Assembly: GCF_900111825.1 (NCBI RefSeq)
Contig: NZ_FOJM01000001.1
Coordinates: 452,989 to 516,988, forward strand
DNA from: Pedobacter suwonensis
GTDB lineage: Bacteria > Bacteroidota > Bacteroidia > Sphingobacteriales > Sphingobacteriaceae
Reading direction: 5' to 3'
Length of the DNA: 64,000 bases
The notes under the pieces are model-generated. The model was not told where the DNA came from. It made no database searches and worked only from the letters and a program-made list of their open reading frames with translations. Shown one piece after another: positions 50,175-59,518 of the stretch (position 1 is the stretch's first letter; every line of letters begins with the position of its first letter). Both the position numbers and the translations under genes were made by a program.

Positions 50175-51458
50175 TCATTTTTCTGTCGGTGCAAGGCCTT
50201 TTATCAACTGCAAGAGCTCCTGCTGCTCCTCAGCTTCCAATTCAATCACATTATTAAACATTTCAAAAATTTCATCGTGGAGATTAGCACGCATTAAGAG
50301 ATCAATCAGGCGTACAATGGTTTTCTTTTGATCGGTATTTAAGCTGCCAAATAATTTAGGTTCCAGTTCATACAAAGCTTTAATGAAATCAACCAATGCG
50401 GGCTTTCTTAATTCCTTTTCTCTTTCGCTGCTATAAACCGGAAATATTCCATCCTGCTCATAACCTTGAATCAAGTTGTTGGCATATTCTTTTAAAAATG
50501 GTTTACGCTTGCTTTTGAGATACTCTGTTAGTGCCTTAACCAAAAACCTGTACTCCGGCGAAGATTTGGCAGCACCAAATATGGCTACCTGCCCTTCATT
50601 TTCGAAACTCTTAAAATCGAAATCAAGAAAAAAATCACTTTCGATATATACACTGTGAAAATAATCGTCGCTCTTTTTGTTTAGGGTGGTGTAATCTTTG
50701 TAAATTTCTTCTCCACCGGCCAAAAAGTAGTATTTAGACAGTTCTTTATGAAGATTTTCTTTCCAGTGCACATATTTGATCTTAAAAGTAACAGAAGTAT
50801 CAGGATAAAAAAGCTTGAATTCTTCTATGCTTTTAATATTGCTGCTAAAATTCAATGCTTCGCCATTTACAATAATCGAATAATTTTTGTGTTTATTCAA
50901 TTCGATAAACCAGCAGAATTCGTTGATTAGAAATGGAAGTACAATGGTTTCCAGGTCTTGCTGGCTGATCTTTAAATTGGAGAAAGATACTGTGGTACCA
51001 GTTGCTCCAACCTGGCTGGTAGCGGGAGAAAAATCGGAGCTGTAACTGTTTAAGCCACCTGTATTAATGCGGATCTCGCCATCGCGAAAGCCTTGTTCTG
51101 ATTGATAGGTGGTATGCCAAACGGCGTCGTGCGCAAAGGTAAAAAAGGTTAGCCTACCTACCCCATTACGCCCATGCATTTTGGAAGTATGCTTTGGTGC
51201 TACAATCTGAACGGCTTTTTCTGATTCGAAAAAAGGATCGAATTTTTGTTGTAGGCGGTCGAAATTAATTCCATAACCATTATCAGCTATGGTTAAATGA
51301 GTTAAAAGACCTAACGGATTGGCCTCATAATCTAAACGGATGGTATTTGCATTGGCATCAAAACCATTCCAAATATATTCGGCAATCGCCTGTCTTTCAT
51401 TATAATTTTTAAGTACCTTTTGTATTCCCTTTGAAGTGATATTAACTTTTACCGACAT
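50175..51458 (-). CDS. GHKL/Hsp90-like ATPase domain protein
   Basis: 427 residues from the ATG at 51458 (MSVKVNITSKGIQKVL). Bergerat-fold ATP site: AEYIWNGFDANA (26-37, N-box with Glu, Asn and Asp), IADNGYGI (57-64) and HGRNGVGRLTF (95-105). The layout resembles MutL/MORC/Hsp90-type GHL ATPases, with a following transducer-like region and a helical C-terminus rich in Glu/Leu (FNNVIELEAEEQQELLQLI in pieces). No nuclease or kinase domain is seen. Such lone proteins are annotated only as ATP-binding protein. It sits alone between the pxp operon and a tandem hairpin repeat. A defence or DNA-repair role is possible but unsupported. Confidence 0.88.
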   Translation of the reverse strand: MSVKVNITSKGIQKVLKNYNERQAIAEYIWNGFDANANTIRLDYEANPLGLLTHLTIADNGYGINFDRLQQKFDPFFESEKAVQIVAPKHTSKMHGRNGVGRLTFFTFAHDAVWHTTYQSEQGFRDGEIRINTGGLNSYSSDFSPATSQVGATGTTVSFSNLKISQQDLETIVLPFLINEFCWFIELNKHKNYSIIVNGEALNFSSNIKSIEEFKLFYPDTSVTFKIKYVHWKENLHKELSKYYFLAGGEEIYKDYTTLNKKSDDYFHSVYIESDFFLDFDFKSFENEGQVAIFGAAKSSPEYRFLVKALTEYLKSKRKPFLKEYANNLIQGYEQDGIFPVYSSEREKELRKPALVDFIKALYELEPKLFGSLNTDQKKTIVRLIDLLMRANLHDEIFEMFNNVIELEAEEQQELLQLIKGLAPTEK

Positions 51459-51504
51459 ATTTACTAATGTAATTAGCAAATATATTATAAAATCTGATCA
51501 TTAG

Positions 51505-51836
51505 CCTTATAATTTGTAAAGCACCATGGAAATTGCTTTCAAGCCATGTGTTAAATAATGGCCACGGAAACACAGAAATCACGGATGAGATTAAAGTTTT
51601 TCTGTGTTTTTCGTGCCTCCGTGGCAAACATAATGCTCAGGCATGCGTAGAAAAATTAAGATGATTTAAAAACCTTATAATTTTTGAAAGCCCCAGGGAG
51701 ATTGCTTTTAAAGCATGTGTAGATAATTGGCCACGGAAACACAGAAATCACGGAGGAGATTAAAGTTTTTCCGTGTTTTTCGTGCCTCCGTGGCAAACAT
51801 AATGCTCAGGCATGCTTAGAAAATGAAGATGATTTG
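51505..51836. repeat. two tandem copies of a 167-base hairpin element
   Basis: Copy A is 51505-51671, copy B 51672 to about 51836. Each contains GCCACGGAAACACAG ... CTGTGTTTTTCGTGCC and a second CCGTGGC, folding into a long imperfect hairpin, followed by 'atgctcaggcatgc'. The copies differ at a few positions scattered through the unit. No coding potential. The element lies upstream of the GHKL gene and downstream of cysM. Confidence 0.85.
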
Positions 51837-51948
51837 GAAAAAGTTAAAGGGCATTTCTCCGTGGAAAGGGCACCTTTTAGCTGTTCAAATTATTCAAAGG
51901 TGCTGCATGCTTGTGTCAAAATAGTCCGGCAAGCTCAACGGATTATGT

Positions 51949-52821
51949 TCAACCAAATAGGTCGCTGCTTAAGTAGCGGTCTCCCCGATCGCAGGCGATA
52001 AAAACAATAGTACCCTGATCTAATTCACCGGCAAGCTTCAGCGCAGCTGCGCACGCACCGCCAGAACTCATTCCCGCAAACAAACCTTCTTCTTTAGCCA
52101 TTCTCCTGGCCATTCGGGTTGCTTCTTCCTGCGCAATATCCATTACCCGGTCTACCCTTTTGGGATCAAATATTTTGGGCAGATATTCTTCAGGCCAACG
52201 CCTGATACCCGGAATGGATGAGCCCTCTGTAGGTTGGCAGCCGACAATCTGAATATCAGCATTTTTTTCCTTGAAAAATCTCGAACAGCCCATAATCGTT
52301 CCGGTTGTTCCCATAGAACTAACAAAATGCGTAATCTGTCCCTCAGTATCCCTCCATATCTCCGGTCCGGTTGTTTTGTAATGGGCCAGGTAATTATCCT
52401 GATTGGCAAATTGATTTAACAGATAATATCCTTTTGAAACCCCTTTTTCTTCTGCATAATCCCTGCAGGCTTCTATACTCTCCAACAAGGTTACTTTTGC
52501 ACCAAAGGCCTCCATGGTTACCTTTCTTTCGCGTGTAGAGTTGGCCGGCATAACCAATTCAATATCTAAATTGTACAAACTTGCAATCATGGCCAAGGCA
52601 ATTCCGGTATTGCCACTTGTAGCCTCCACCAATTTAGTATCAGGAGTAACTTCGCCACGTTCAATTGCACTTCTGATCATATTGAGCGAAGCCCTGTCTT
52701 TAACGCTACCACCTGGATTGTTGCCTTCCAGTTTGGCAAATACGCGAACGCCGGGGTTTACATTCAACTTTTGAAGTTCGGCCATTGGCGTGTTTCCGAT
52801 CAAATCGATTATTCCTGCCAT
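51949..52821 (-). CDS. cysM: cysteine synthase B (O-acetylserine sulfhydrylase)
   Basis: 290 residues, PLP fold type II. The PLP lysine is in GGSVKDRAS, the substrate loop is TSGNTGIALA, and the phosphate loop is SSMGTTGTIMG. The short length and the sequence IRRWPEEYLPKIFDPKRVD are characteristic of CysM rather than CysK. It makes cysteine from O-acetylserine and sulfide or thiosulfate. It is encoded 11 bases after cysE in the same operon, so the two steps from serine to cysteine are made together. Cysteine is also the probable sulfur donor for EgtB 13 kb away. Confidence 0.96.
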   Translation of the reverse strand: MAGIIDLIGNTPMAELQKLNVNPGVRVFAKLEGNNPGGSVKDRASLNMIRSAIERGEVTPDTKLVEATSGNTGIALAMIASLYNLDIELVMPANSTRERKVTMEAFGAKVTLLESIEACRDYAEEKGVSKGYYLLNQFANQDNYLAHYKTTGPEIWRDTEGQITHFVSSMGTTGTIMGCSRFFKEKNADIQIVGCQPTEGSSIPGIRRWPEEYLPKIFDPKRVDRVMDIAQEEATRMARRMAKEEGLFAGMSSGGACAAALKLAGELDQGTIVFIACDRGDRYLSSDLFG

Positions 52822-52832
52822 ATTGTACTGTA

Positions 52833-53645
52833 TTAATGGGTTTCTTTATAATTTCTTATGGTTATGATGGGCGAATGATAAGCGGTGGAAAATGCCGGGA
52901 TACTCTCGGTAAGCCATACGTTTCCTCCGATGATACTATCGTGCCCGATGACGGTTTCGCCACCTAATATGGTTGCTCCGGAATAGATCACCACCCTGTC
53001 TTCTACCGTAGGATGGCGCTTACTGCCCGCCAGTGTTTTTTTAACACTCAACGCACCAAGGGTTACCCCCTGGTAAAGTTTAACATAACGACCAATGGTG
53101 CTGGTTTCTCCGATAACAATCCCTGTTCCGTGGTCGATATAAAAATACTCGCCTATACTGGCAGCCGGATGAATATCAATACCTGTTTTAGAATGTGCAT
53201 ACTCTGTGAGTATCCTTGGCACAAGCGGTATCCCAAAATTGTAAAGCATATGGGCAATCCTGTAGAAACAAATGGCATAAAAACCAGGATAGGTCCTGAT
53301 TACCTCGAACCTGCTCTGTGCCGCAGGATCGCCATCGTAAATGGCCATGATGTCGGTATTTAGAATGCGATAAAGTTCCGGTAAACTTTTGAAAAACTGG
53401 CCTGCTGCATCTTTGCATGCGCTATTTTTAAGCTGACAGCTCGCTGATATGATGTCATAAAGCTCAAGCTCCAAAGCAGCCACGTAAACCTTTAGTTCGG
53501 CAATGGTTGAAAATACCTCAGCAGAATTTTCCGGAAAAAGTACCTGAATAAGCTTTTCTGCCCAAAGCGATATGACTTCATTGGGTGGAATGTTTTGTTG
53601 TTCAAGAGGATTCTTGAAAATTTGTTCAAAAAAATGGTCTTCCAT
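52833..53645 (-). CDS. cysE: serine O-acetyltransferase
   Basis: 270 residues. A helical N-terminal domain (about 1-125) precedes the left-handed parallel beta-helix with hexapeptide repeats (about 150-260): [30 protein letters not shown] in pieces, then [27 protein letters not shown] and [13 protein letters not shown]. The catalytic Asp-His pair lies in IDHGTG. It acetylates serine with acetyl-CoA. First gene of cysE-cysM. Upstream are a dispersed palindrome and the cytochrome gene. Confidence 0.95.
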   Translation of the reverse strand: MEDHFFEQIFKNPLEQQNIPPNEVISLWAEKLIQVLFPENSAEVFSTIAELKVYVAALELELYDIISASCQLKNSACKDAAGQFFKSLPELYRILNTDIMAIYDGDPAAQSRFEVIRTYPGFYAICFYRIAHMLYNFGIPLVPRILTEYAHSKTGIDIHPAASIGEYFYIDHGTGIVIGETSTIGRYVKLYQGVTLGALSVKKTLAGSKRHPTVEDRVVIYSGATILGGETVIGHDSIIGGNVWLTESIPAFSTAYHSPIITIRNYKETH

Positions 53646-53889
53646 AACTGCTGGCCGATCTGCTCATCGACTAAATATATAGATTTAATGGCTAAATGTA
53701 AGTTTTGTTTTTTTAAACTGAAACTACAGCCCGGAGTTTATGGATAAATATGGCGGGAAAATAACAAATTAGTCTGAAGTCCTTCGTCTGGAGTCCAGAG
53801 TATTTTATCGGTTAATGCTTAGGTAGAGTCAGGTCAATCATGTTGTTATTTTTACGGAATGCTCATGAAAGGGATTTAATCGAGATAAA
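53646..53889. other. spacer upstream of cysE
   Basis: No gene. Contains 'gtctgaagtccttcgtctgg' with 'agtccagagt' (about 53774-53803), one of the short AGTC-rich repeats also found at 60684-60765. Confidence 0.45.
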
Positions 53890-53916
53890 AGACCCTGAAA
53901 CAAGTTCAGGGTGACG
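53890..53916. repeat. dispersed palindrome (single hairpin)
   Basis: CCCTGAA and TTCAGGG form the stem inside 'gaccctgaaacaagttcagg', followed by 'gtgacga'. It is the same half-element as the start of the unit at 29602, in the opposite orientation. Confidence 0.7.
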
Positions 53917-53990
53917 ACTTCCCCGGAATAAGAAAAACGTACTGTTGAAATAAGAAACTTTACTATTGGACTGAATCTTCCCTAAAGACA

Positions 53991-54030
53991 CATAGCGGAG
54001 ATTTCTATAAAAACAGAAAGCTCCGCTATG
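53991..54030 (-). terminator. hairpin downstream of the cytochrome c gene
   Basis: CATAGCGGAG ... CTCCGCTATG with an inner TTTCT/AGAAA extension gives a stem of about 15 pairs with one mismatch and an eight-base loop. It lies 22 bases past the stop. No T-tract follows on the minus strand, so it may protect the mRNA end rather than act as a classical terminator. Confidence 0.6.
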
Positions 54031-54052
54031 GCAGAAAAAGTTATTTAGATTG

Positions 54053-56659
54053 CTATTGCTTCTGTTCAGATAAGAAAGAAACTAAGGAAGCCAGCTCTTC
54101 ATATGACAGCGAATTTGCCAAACCTTCTGGCATCATCGAAGTTTCCATTTCTTTTCTCGACAGGATATCGCCCGTTTTAATGGTAAAAACTTCACCGGCA
54201 ATGTTACGTATTACCACTTTAGCAGCAGTTTCTTCTGTAATAAAGCCCATATAGGTGCGGTCGCCTTTGGCCGTAATCATTACCGAGGCAAAGCCTTGGG
54301 AAATGGAAGCATTGGGTTTTAATATCGATTCTGCAATTTGCTCACGATTCATAATAGAACCGATCTGTCCCATAAACGGACCTTTCATTTTTTCGCTTTT
54401 GCTTAAGCTATGGCAGGCCACGCAACCCTGGCTATTGAAAATATTTTTTCCTTTTAGCGGATCGCCCGGTAGTTTATTGATGGCCAACAATACATCTTCA
54501 ATAGACGATTTACCCACCTGGCCTTTTTTGTTTTTGATTTTATTCAGATCAATTTTTGGTTCTTCAACTGCTGCAACCTTTTCTTCTACGTTGAATTCAG
54601 GAATATCCATCCTTTGGCGCTCATTTAAATCAACATAAAATTGTTTACCCTTCGCTCCTGCTTTGGTAGCCTCTTCCTTTATAAATTTCTCGATGATTGG
54701 AGAACCTTCCCAGGAAACGGCTTTAAAATATGGCCCGTGAGAATCGGGACGTGTACCCCACCACCAACTGGCGTCATAAGCAATTTCCTTTTTATACAAG
54801 CGGCCTAAGGTAACCAAAATCTGCTCTTTTAACTTTTCATCTGTGGCTTGTTTATAGTTCTCAATCAGCCCATTAACCGCTTTTTCGGTGTGTATATAAC
54901 GTAAAGCCCAGAGTGCAAGAGTAGAATTTTCAGTTTTAACCGCAGCAAGCAGTGCATCTTCTGCCTGAAGATCAACCAATGCCCTAACCGCTAAATGCGG
55001 TAAAATGATCGCTGAGTTTGGTGTTGCATGAGGTCCTTCAGTACCTTTTGCAGGTGCGGTAAATGAAGCGGGAACTTTGGTTTGTAAAAGTACGTTGGCT
55101 ACTTCAGCTCTGCCCAAACGGTTTAAGCCAATGATAGAAGCTGCCTGAACGCGAAGATCGGCATCTTTTAAACCCTCTAAAAAAGGTTCAACTGGTACTT
55201 TATCTATATAAATTTTACGATCAGCCAACGCCTTTAAAGCAAACTCTTTCATTGCTTTATCTTTGGTAAATTCAATCAGCTTTGCAATACCATTTTCTTT
55301 GGTCAGCTGTGCATAGGTGTACATAGCTGCTATACGTACATCAAGTGCTAAACCCTGATCAGAAGCAACTTTTAAAGCTGATGAAACGGCTTGTTTATTG
55401 TTACGCGAAATCAATTCTTGCGAAGCTGCCAATCGGCCTACTGCACTATTCGATTTAAGTAGCTCCGTTAGTTTTTTAACAGAAGCCTTTTTAACATCCG
55501 GAAAAGCTTTGTAAGTCCAGTTGTTGGGTACTGCGCGAACAACATAACCTTTATTCGGACTACCGGAATAACCTGCGCCATCCCAGGCCGAAAGGTATAA
55601 CCTTCCTGATCCGTCTACGTCAAGATCTGTAATTTGCGGTAGTTTGATAAATTCTTCATCTTTCTGTGTAAAGGTTGGTCCGTCAGCAGTAACTCTATGA
55701 ATATAAAGCATACTTCTGCCCCAATCTGCCATCATGGGCACATGGTTATATTGTTCAGGCCAGTTGGGTTCGTCCATAAATAAAGCTCCGGTACCCGATC
55801 CTCCACCTAAATCGGCAAGTGCCGGAATAATTTCTTCGGTAAAATTCTGAAATAAAACCGGGTAACCGTATTCGCCAGATTGTATATGGTGCGAGAAACG
55901 AACATTCCAGCCTCCGCCATCATTGGTATTTTCCCTGGTAAAAACATTCATATAAGGATCAATAGCCACATCATAAACATTACGTGTACCGTGGGTATAT
56001 ACTTCCATTTCGGTTCCATCCGGACGAACGCGCAAAATTCCTCCACCCAGCATGGTTAGTTTTTTACCTGAACGGTCTACCGCATCGTGGAATCCAAAAT
56101 CTCCTACAGAGATATAAATCCAACCGTCAATCCCAATCCTGATGCCATTGGTGGCATGATCAGTACCACGCTCGCGGATGTATTTGGCGTTACTGATATG
56201 CTCGATGAGCGGTTTTTCGGGGCCATCAGCCTTTCCGTCGCCATCTTTATCTTCAAAAACAACCAGATTCATGCCGGTAGCCTGTTTTGTTTCTTTCGAA
56301 AAAGTGGTATGCAATACATAAACCTGGCTACCCTGTACAATAATTCCGCGTGGATTATCCACTTCGGCAAAATCCACGTGTTCGTCCATTTTGCCATCAT
56401 TGTCTTTGTCAATTAATTTAAGGATATGGCCTTTGCCAGGATCTTTACCTAAAGATCCGATCATATCAACACCCACGTACACTTCGCCGGTTGGCGCTAC
56501 CGCTAAACAGGCCGGGCTTGGTGTAACATCTGGTCCTGCGAAATTTGTAATGGTTAATTCAGGGGGTGATACGTGCTGTATCTTTGGTTCACTAAAGAAG
56601 TTTCTTAATCCAAAAAAAACTAGTGTAAAAGAAATTAAGCTTAAAGAAAATTTAATCAT
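54053..56659 (-). CDS. beta-propeller, HEAT-repeat and cytochrome c fusion protein (PVC-type haem-binding family)
   Basis: 868 residues. An N-terminal hydrophobic segment (about 1-18) exports it. Residues about 30-390 form a sugar-dehydrogenase-like propeller (DKDNDGKMDE, DHATNGIRIGIDGWIYISVGDFG in pieces, LGGGILRVRPDG). HEAT-like repeats follow (about 395-640), and a C-terminal cytochrome c domain has haem motif CVACH at 746-750 and a likely axial Met in MMPEG (about 843). This architecture is often called a membrane-bound dehydrogenase in Planctomycetes and Bacteroidota. It is thought to oxidise sugars or polyols and pass electrons to c-type cytochromes; the substrate is not known. Monocistronic. 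Confidence 0.9.
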   Translation of the reverse strand: MIKFSLSLISFTLVFFGLRNFFSEPKIQHVSPPELTITNFAGPDVTPSPACLAVAPTGEVYVGVDMIGSLGKDPGKGHILKLIDKDNDGKMDEHVDFAEVDNPRGIIVQGSQVYVLHTTFSKETKQATGMNLVVFEDKDGDGKADGPEKPLIEHISNAKYIRERGTDHATNGIRIGIDGWIYISVGDFGFHDAVDRSGKKLTMLGGGILRVRPDGTEMEVYTHGTRNVYDVAIDPYMNVFTRENTNDGGGWNVRFSHHIQSGEYGYPVLFQNFTEEIIPALADLGGGSGTGALFMDEPNWPEQYNHVPMMADWGRSMLYIHRVTADGPTFTQKDEEFIKLPQITDLDVDGSGRLYLSAWDGAGYSGSPNKGYVVRAVPNNWTYKAFPDVKKASVKKLTELLKSNSAVGRLAASQELISRNNKQAVSSALKVASDQGLALDVRIAAMYTYAQLTKENGIAKLIEFTKDKAMKEFALKALADRKIYIDKVPVEPFLEGLKDADLRVQAASIIGLNRLGRAEVANVLLQTKVPASFTAPAKGTEGPHATPNSAIILPHLAVRALVDLQAEDALLAAVKTENSTLALWALRYIHTEKAVNGLIENYKQATDEKLKEQILVTLGRLYKKEIAYDASWWWGTRPDSHGPYFKAVSWEGSPIIEKFIKEEATKAGAKGKQFYVDLNERQRMDIPEFNVEEKVAAVEEPKIDLNKIKNKKGQVGKSSIEDVLLAINKLPGDPLKGKNIFNSQGCVACHSLSKSEKMKGPFMGQIGSIMNREQIAESILKPNASISQGFASVMITAKGDRTYMGFITEETAAKVVIRNIAGEVFTIKTGDILSRKEMETSMMPEGLANSLSYEELASLVSFLSEQKQ

Positions 56660-57016
56660 TTGTGTGTGTTATTAATTCTGGTTAGTTTGTGCCAGGTAAA
56701 CTTACATAAAATATAAATTCCTTATTGCCACATTTTTGTGCTGTTTTGAGATATTTAATTACCTGTGTGGTTAAAATGTAGGTAATTTCTCCATAGAAAT
56801 CCCAAAGTGAACTTTTTTAACAGCAAAACCCTCTTAAATGCCTGAGATCATAAGATAAATCTATAGAAAAACTGCCAAGCTAAGTAAGCTATGGACTATT
56901 TCAAACAAACTATGAGCATTAACATCATGTTCCGGTAAATTATTTCTAAAATAATTCGTTTTTAACAAAAATTTCGTTATATTTACTCAATTCAACATTC
57001 ATAAAATCAGTACGTT
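56660..57016. other. divergent intergenic region, cytochrome protein and small membrane protein
   Basis: AT-rich, no gene. 'attatttctaaaataattcg' near 56939-56958 is a short dyad. Both promoters should lie here, but no perfect TAnnTTTG stands at a convincing distance from either start. Confidence 0.45.
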
Positions 57017-57187
57017 ATGAAAAATATCCTTTATTTCTTCCTGACTGCCCTGATCTCCTCCATTGCGTTGTTAACGACAAGGGATTCTTTTGAACCCGAA
57101 CTGGTGTATAGCACGGTGGTGTTAATATGGATTCTGTACATCTGGTACCATGTTTATGCTGCTGATAAGAGGAATTACAGTGAGTAG
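57017..57187 (+). CDS. small membrane protein, 56 aa
   Basis: MKNILYFFLTALISSIALL is a first hydrophobic helix. A short charged loop (TTRDSFEPE) and a second helix (YSTVVLIWILYIWYHVY) follow, with a charged tail ADKRNYSE. The two-helix hairpin design, clean ATG and strongly non-random composition suggest a genuine small membrane protein. No family recognised. It is below the length cut of usual gene callers. Confidence 0.6.
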   Translation: MKNILYFFLTALISSIALLTTRDSFEPELVYSTVVLIWILYIWYHVYAADKRNYSE

Positions 57188-57589
57188 TCTTTAACTAGTC
57201 AATTTTAAAATCCCTGCTTTAAATGGTTCGGGACGCAGACTCCTTGTGTTTAATTTTGCGATACATAAAGCCACCTGAGCCATTACAATTAGTCTATTTA
57301 AACAATTACCAGCTAAGCAGTTAAAATCTTCTAACTAAACGATCCACACCAAGTGACAATTTTATAGAAATTTACGATGAACAACCTGCTCGGGTATAAC
57401 ATGGAAATAGCAAAGATATTCCCTTATGATAGTGGAGTGGCTGGAGAAAGAAATTAAAACACTAAGTTTTGGCTTTTTCGGCACTGTGAATAAACAAACC
57501 ACTAATGAACTGATAAACCGGTACCTGATAACACAAACTTAACACACCACACATTTCTTCAAGAAGCAGATCTTTATATCTTTAGCGAT
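57188..57589. other. intergenic region before the SGNH gene
   Basis: No gene of coding character on either strand. TATCTTTA at about 57577-57584 is close to the -7 consensus, five bases before the SGNH start. Confidence 0.45.
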
Positions 57590-58177
57590 ATGTACTGGTA
57601 CGAAGAAGAAGTTAAACAACTGGAAAGAGCGCATCGCCTGGACCTTGAAAATCCCGGCGTTATTTTTTATGGCAGCTCATCTATCCGGTTATGGAATAGC
57701 CTGGAAGATGATTTCGATTACATGAAGGTAACTAATTTAGGCTTTGGAGGCGCTACCTTAGCGGCCTGCGTATGGTTTTTTGAGCGGATTATGACAGATT
57801 ATAAGCCAAAGGCACTGGTGGTGTATGCAGGTGATAACGACCTTGGCGATGGCAGAAACCCAGAAGAAATATTTATATTTTTCCAGCAGCTGATGGTTAA
57901 AGTGAACCAAAGGTTTGGCATATTGCCCTGTTATTTTATTTCCTTGAAACCCAGTATTACCCGCTGGCAAATGGCCGATCAGTTCAGGTACACCAATAAT
58001 CTTATTGAGAGCGAAATTATTAAACTGAACAGCCATTGGAAATTTATCGATGTTTTTAAGAAAATGCTGAATAAAGATGGACAGCCAAATCCTGCACTTT
58101 ATGATCACGACGGTCTTCATCTAAGTGAAGAAGGTTATCGGCTGTGGGCCAGTACTGTTAAAGAGAAATTAGGTTAA
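57590..58177 (+). CDS. SGNH/GDSL family hydrolase
   Basis: 195 residues, no signal peptide. The blocks are in order: GSSSIRLW (block I, nucleophile Ser), NLGFGGATL (block II Gly), YAGDNDL (block III Asn) and DHDGLHLSEEGY (block V Asp-x-x-His). Such enzymes deacetylate sugars or cleave lysophospholipids; specificity is not visible. It is probably followed in the same transcript by the esterase gene 65 bases downstream. Confidence 0.92.
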   Translation: MYWYEEEVKQLERAHRLDLENPGVIFYGSSSIRLWNSLEDDFDYMKVTNLGFGGATLAACVWFFERIMTDYKPKALVVYAGDNDLGDGRNPEEIFIFFQQLMVKVNQRFGILPCYFISLKPSITRWQMADQFRYTNNLIESEIIKLNSHWKFIDVFKKMLNKDGQPNPALYDHDGLHLSEEGYRLWASTVKEKLG

Positions 58178-58242
58178 TTATCACGCTTAATTAATATTGC
58201 AATAACATAGACGCATTAATTTTCCCAAAAAGAATTAACGCG

Positions 58243-58971
58243 ATGAAAAGGGAATATCACAAATGGTTCAGTCAAAATCTTCAGCGGGATATGGAGCTTC
58301 TCATTTTCGGCCATGCGGGAAGGGCAGTGATCTTTTTCCCCACTCGTATGGCGAGGTTTTATGATTACGAAAACTGGGGAATTATAGCCTCCCTAAATGC
58401 GCAGATTGAACATGGTGAACTTCAGGTTTTCTGTGTGGATAGTATAGATGGAGAGAGTTTTTATAACGCTGATGTATTTCCCTCTGTACGGATAGACAGG
58501 CATTTACAATATGAAAAATACATCCTTGAAGAAGTATTACCGCTTATCTATCAAAAAAACAATGGCGATTATGTTGAAACCGCCGGCTGCAGTATGGGCG
58601 CCTACCATGCCATAAATCTGGCCATGAAATATCCCTGGTTGTTTAAAAAGGCCGTTGGCATTAGTGGAAGGTACGACCTCACCTATAACATCGGCGATTT
58701 TAGAGACCTCCTGAACGGATTTCACAGTAATGAAGTTTATTTTAATATGCCCGCGCAATACATCGCGAACTTAAACGATGCCCGGTTGTTATCAGCAGTT
58801 AGAGAAATGGAAATTATTCTTGCTGTAGGAGAAACTGATCCTTTTTTAAGGGAAAATCAACACCTGAGCAATTTACTATGGCAGAAAAATATCCCCAACC
58901 AGTTTCATACCTGGGAAAGCAACGCACACAGGCCCCATTACTGGCGAAAAATGGTACCGATGTACATTTAG
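58243..58971 (+). CDS. esterase family alpha/beta hydrolase
   Basis: 242 residues of the esterase D / putative esterase family. The nucleophile elbow is GCSMGAYHA (Ser about 119). The acid is probably the Asp in VGETDPFL, and the His is in NAHRPHYWRKM. HEW-type opening REYHKWFSQNLQRDMELL is characteristic of this group, which includes polyhydroxybutyrate-depolymerase-like and mycolyltransferase-like proteins. Cytoplasmic, as there is no signal. It probably forms a two-gene unit with the SGNH hydrolase. The substrate is unknown. Confidence 0.88.
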   Translation: MKREYHKWFSQNLQRDMELLIFGHAGRAVIFFPTRMARFYDYENWGIIASLNAQIEHGELQVFCVDSIDGESFYNADVFPSVRIDRHLQYEKYILEEVLPLIYQKNNGDYVETAGCSMGAYHAINLAMKYPWLFKKAVGISGRYDLTYNIGDFRDLLNGFHSNEVYFNMPAQYIANLNDARLLSAVREMEIILAVGETDPFLRENQHLSNLLWQKNIPNQFHTWESNAHRPHYWRKMVPMYI

Positions 58972-58990
58972 CGGTTTTATATGCGCCTAA

Positions 58991-59518
58991 CTATTTTACT
59001 GCCAGGCTAAAATACTGTTTAATATGGATCGTATCTACCGGCGTTTTCGATTTTTCGGCTGCTAAAACAAGGTGGGCATCCAAAAGCCACTTTTCTGCCG
59101 AGTTATTGAGATCTGCAATCTTAATACCTTTAACAGTACCTGCGATAGGCAGTAAATTGAAATAGTCGCATGAAGGGCATGAAAAGAGATATTTCACCTT
59201 TCCGCCCTGAATATCAGCATCTGTTAGCAGAAACCTATCATCATCCTGCATTGGCACCTGCATGTAAATGCGCGTTGTACTGAAGCTATTACTCTTCGTA
59301 ACTGAGAAAATCCGGTATTGCCCGGTCTTAATCGTGCCTCGCTCATCGGGCATTTCCGAATAATTCACATACTCAAACCGACAGTTTCCTTCTGTACAAG
59401 GGGTTAAATTTTGCGCATCAATAGAAAATTCCACCGGGTTGTTGGTTTTCTTTTTGCATGCACTCGCAATTGCTAATCCGATCAAAAAGATCGCGGTTAA
59501 TTTAAAAGCGTTTCTCAT
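58991..59518 (-). CDS. hypothetical lipoprotein
   Basis: 175 residues: signal peptide II MRNAFKLTAIFLIGLAIASAC with lipobox IASAC and a KKK after the Cys. A soluble beta-rich domain with four cysteines in two clusters (CTEGNC and CPSC) could form disulfides or bind metal. I do not recognise a family. It is convergent with the esterase gene, with only about 20 bases between the stops. Location: outer membrane or periplasmic face. Confidence 0.7.
   Translation of the reverse strand: MRNAFKLTAIFLIGLAIASACKKKTNNPVEFSIDAQNLTPCTEGNCRFEYVNYSEMPDERGTIKTGQYRIFSVTKSNSFSTTRIYMQVPMQDDDRFLLTDADIQGGKVKYLFSCPSCDYFNLLPIAGTVKGIKIADLNNSAEKWLLDAHLVLAAEKSKTPVDTIHIKQYFSLAVK

Noticed and set aside
54255-54638. 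127-codon plus-strand ORF opposite the cytochrome c gene
   Set aside because: Antisense shadow across the haem-binding domain region.
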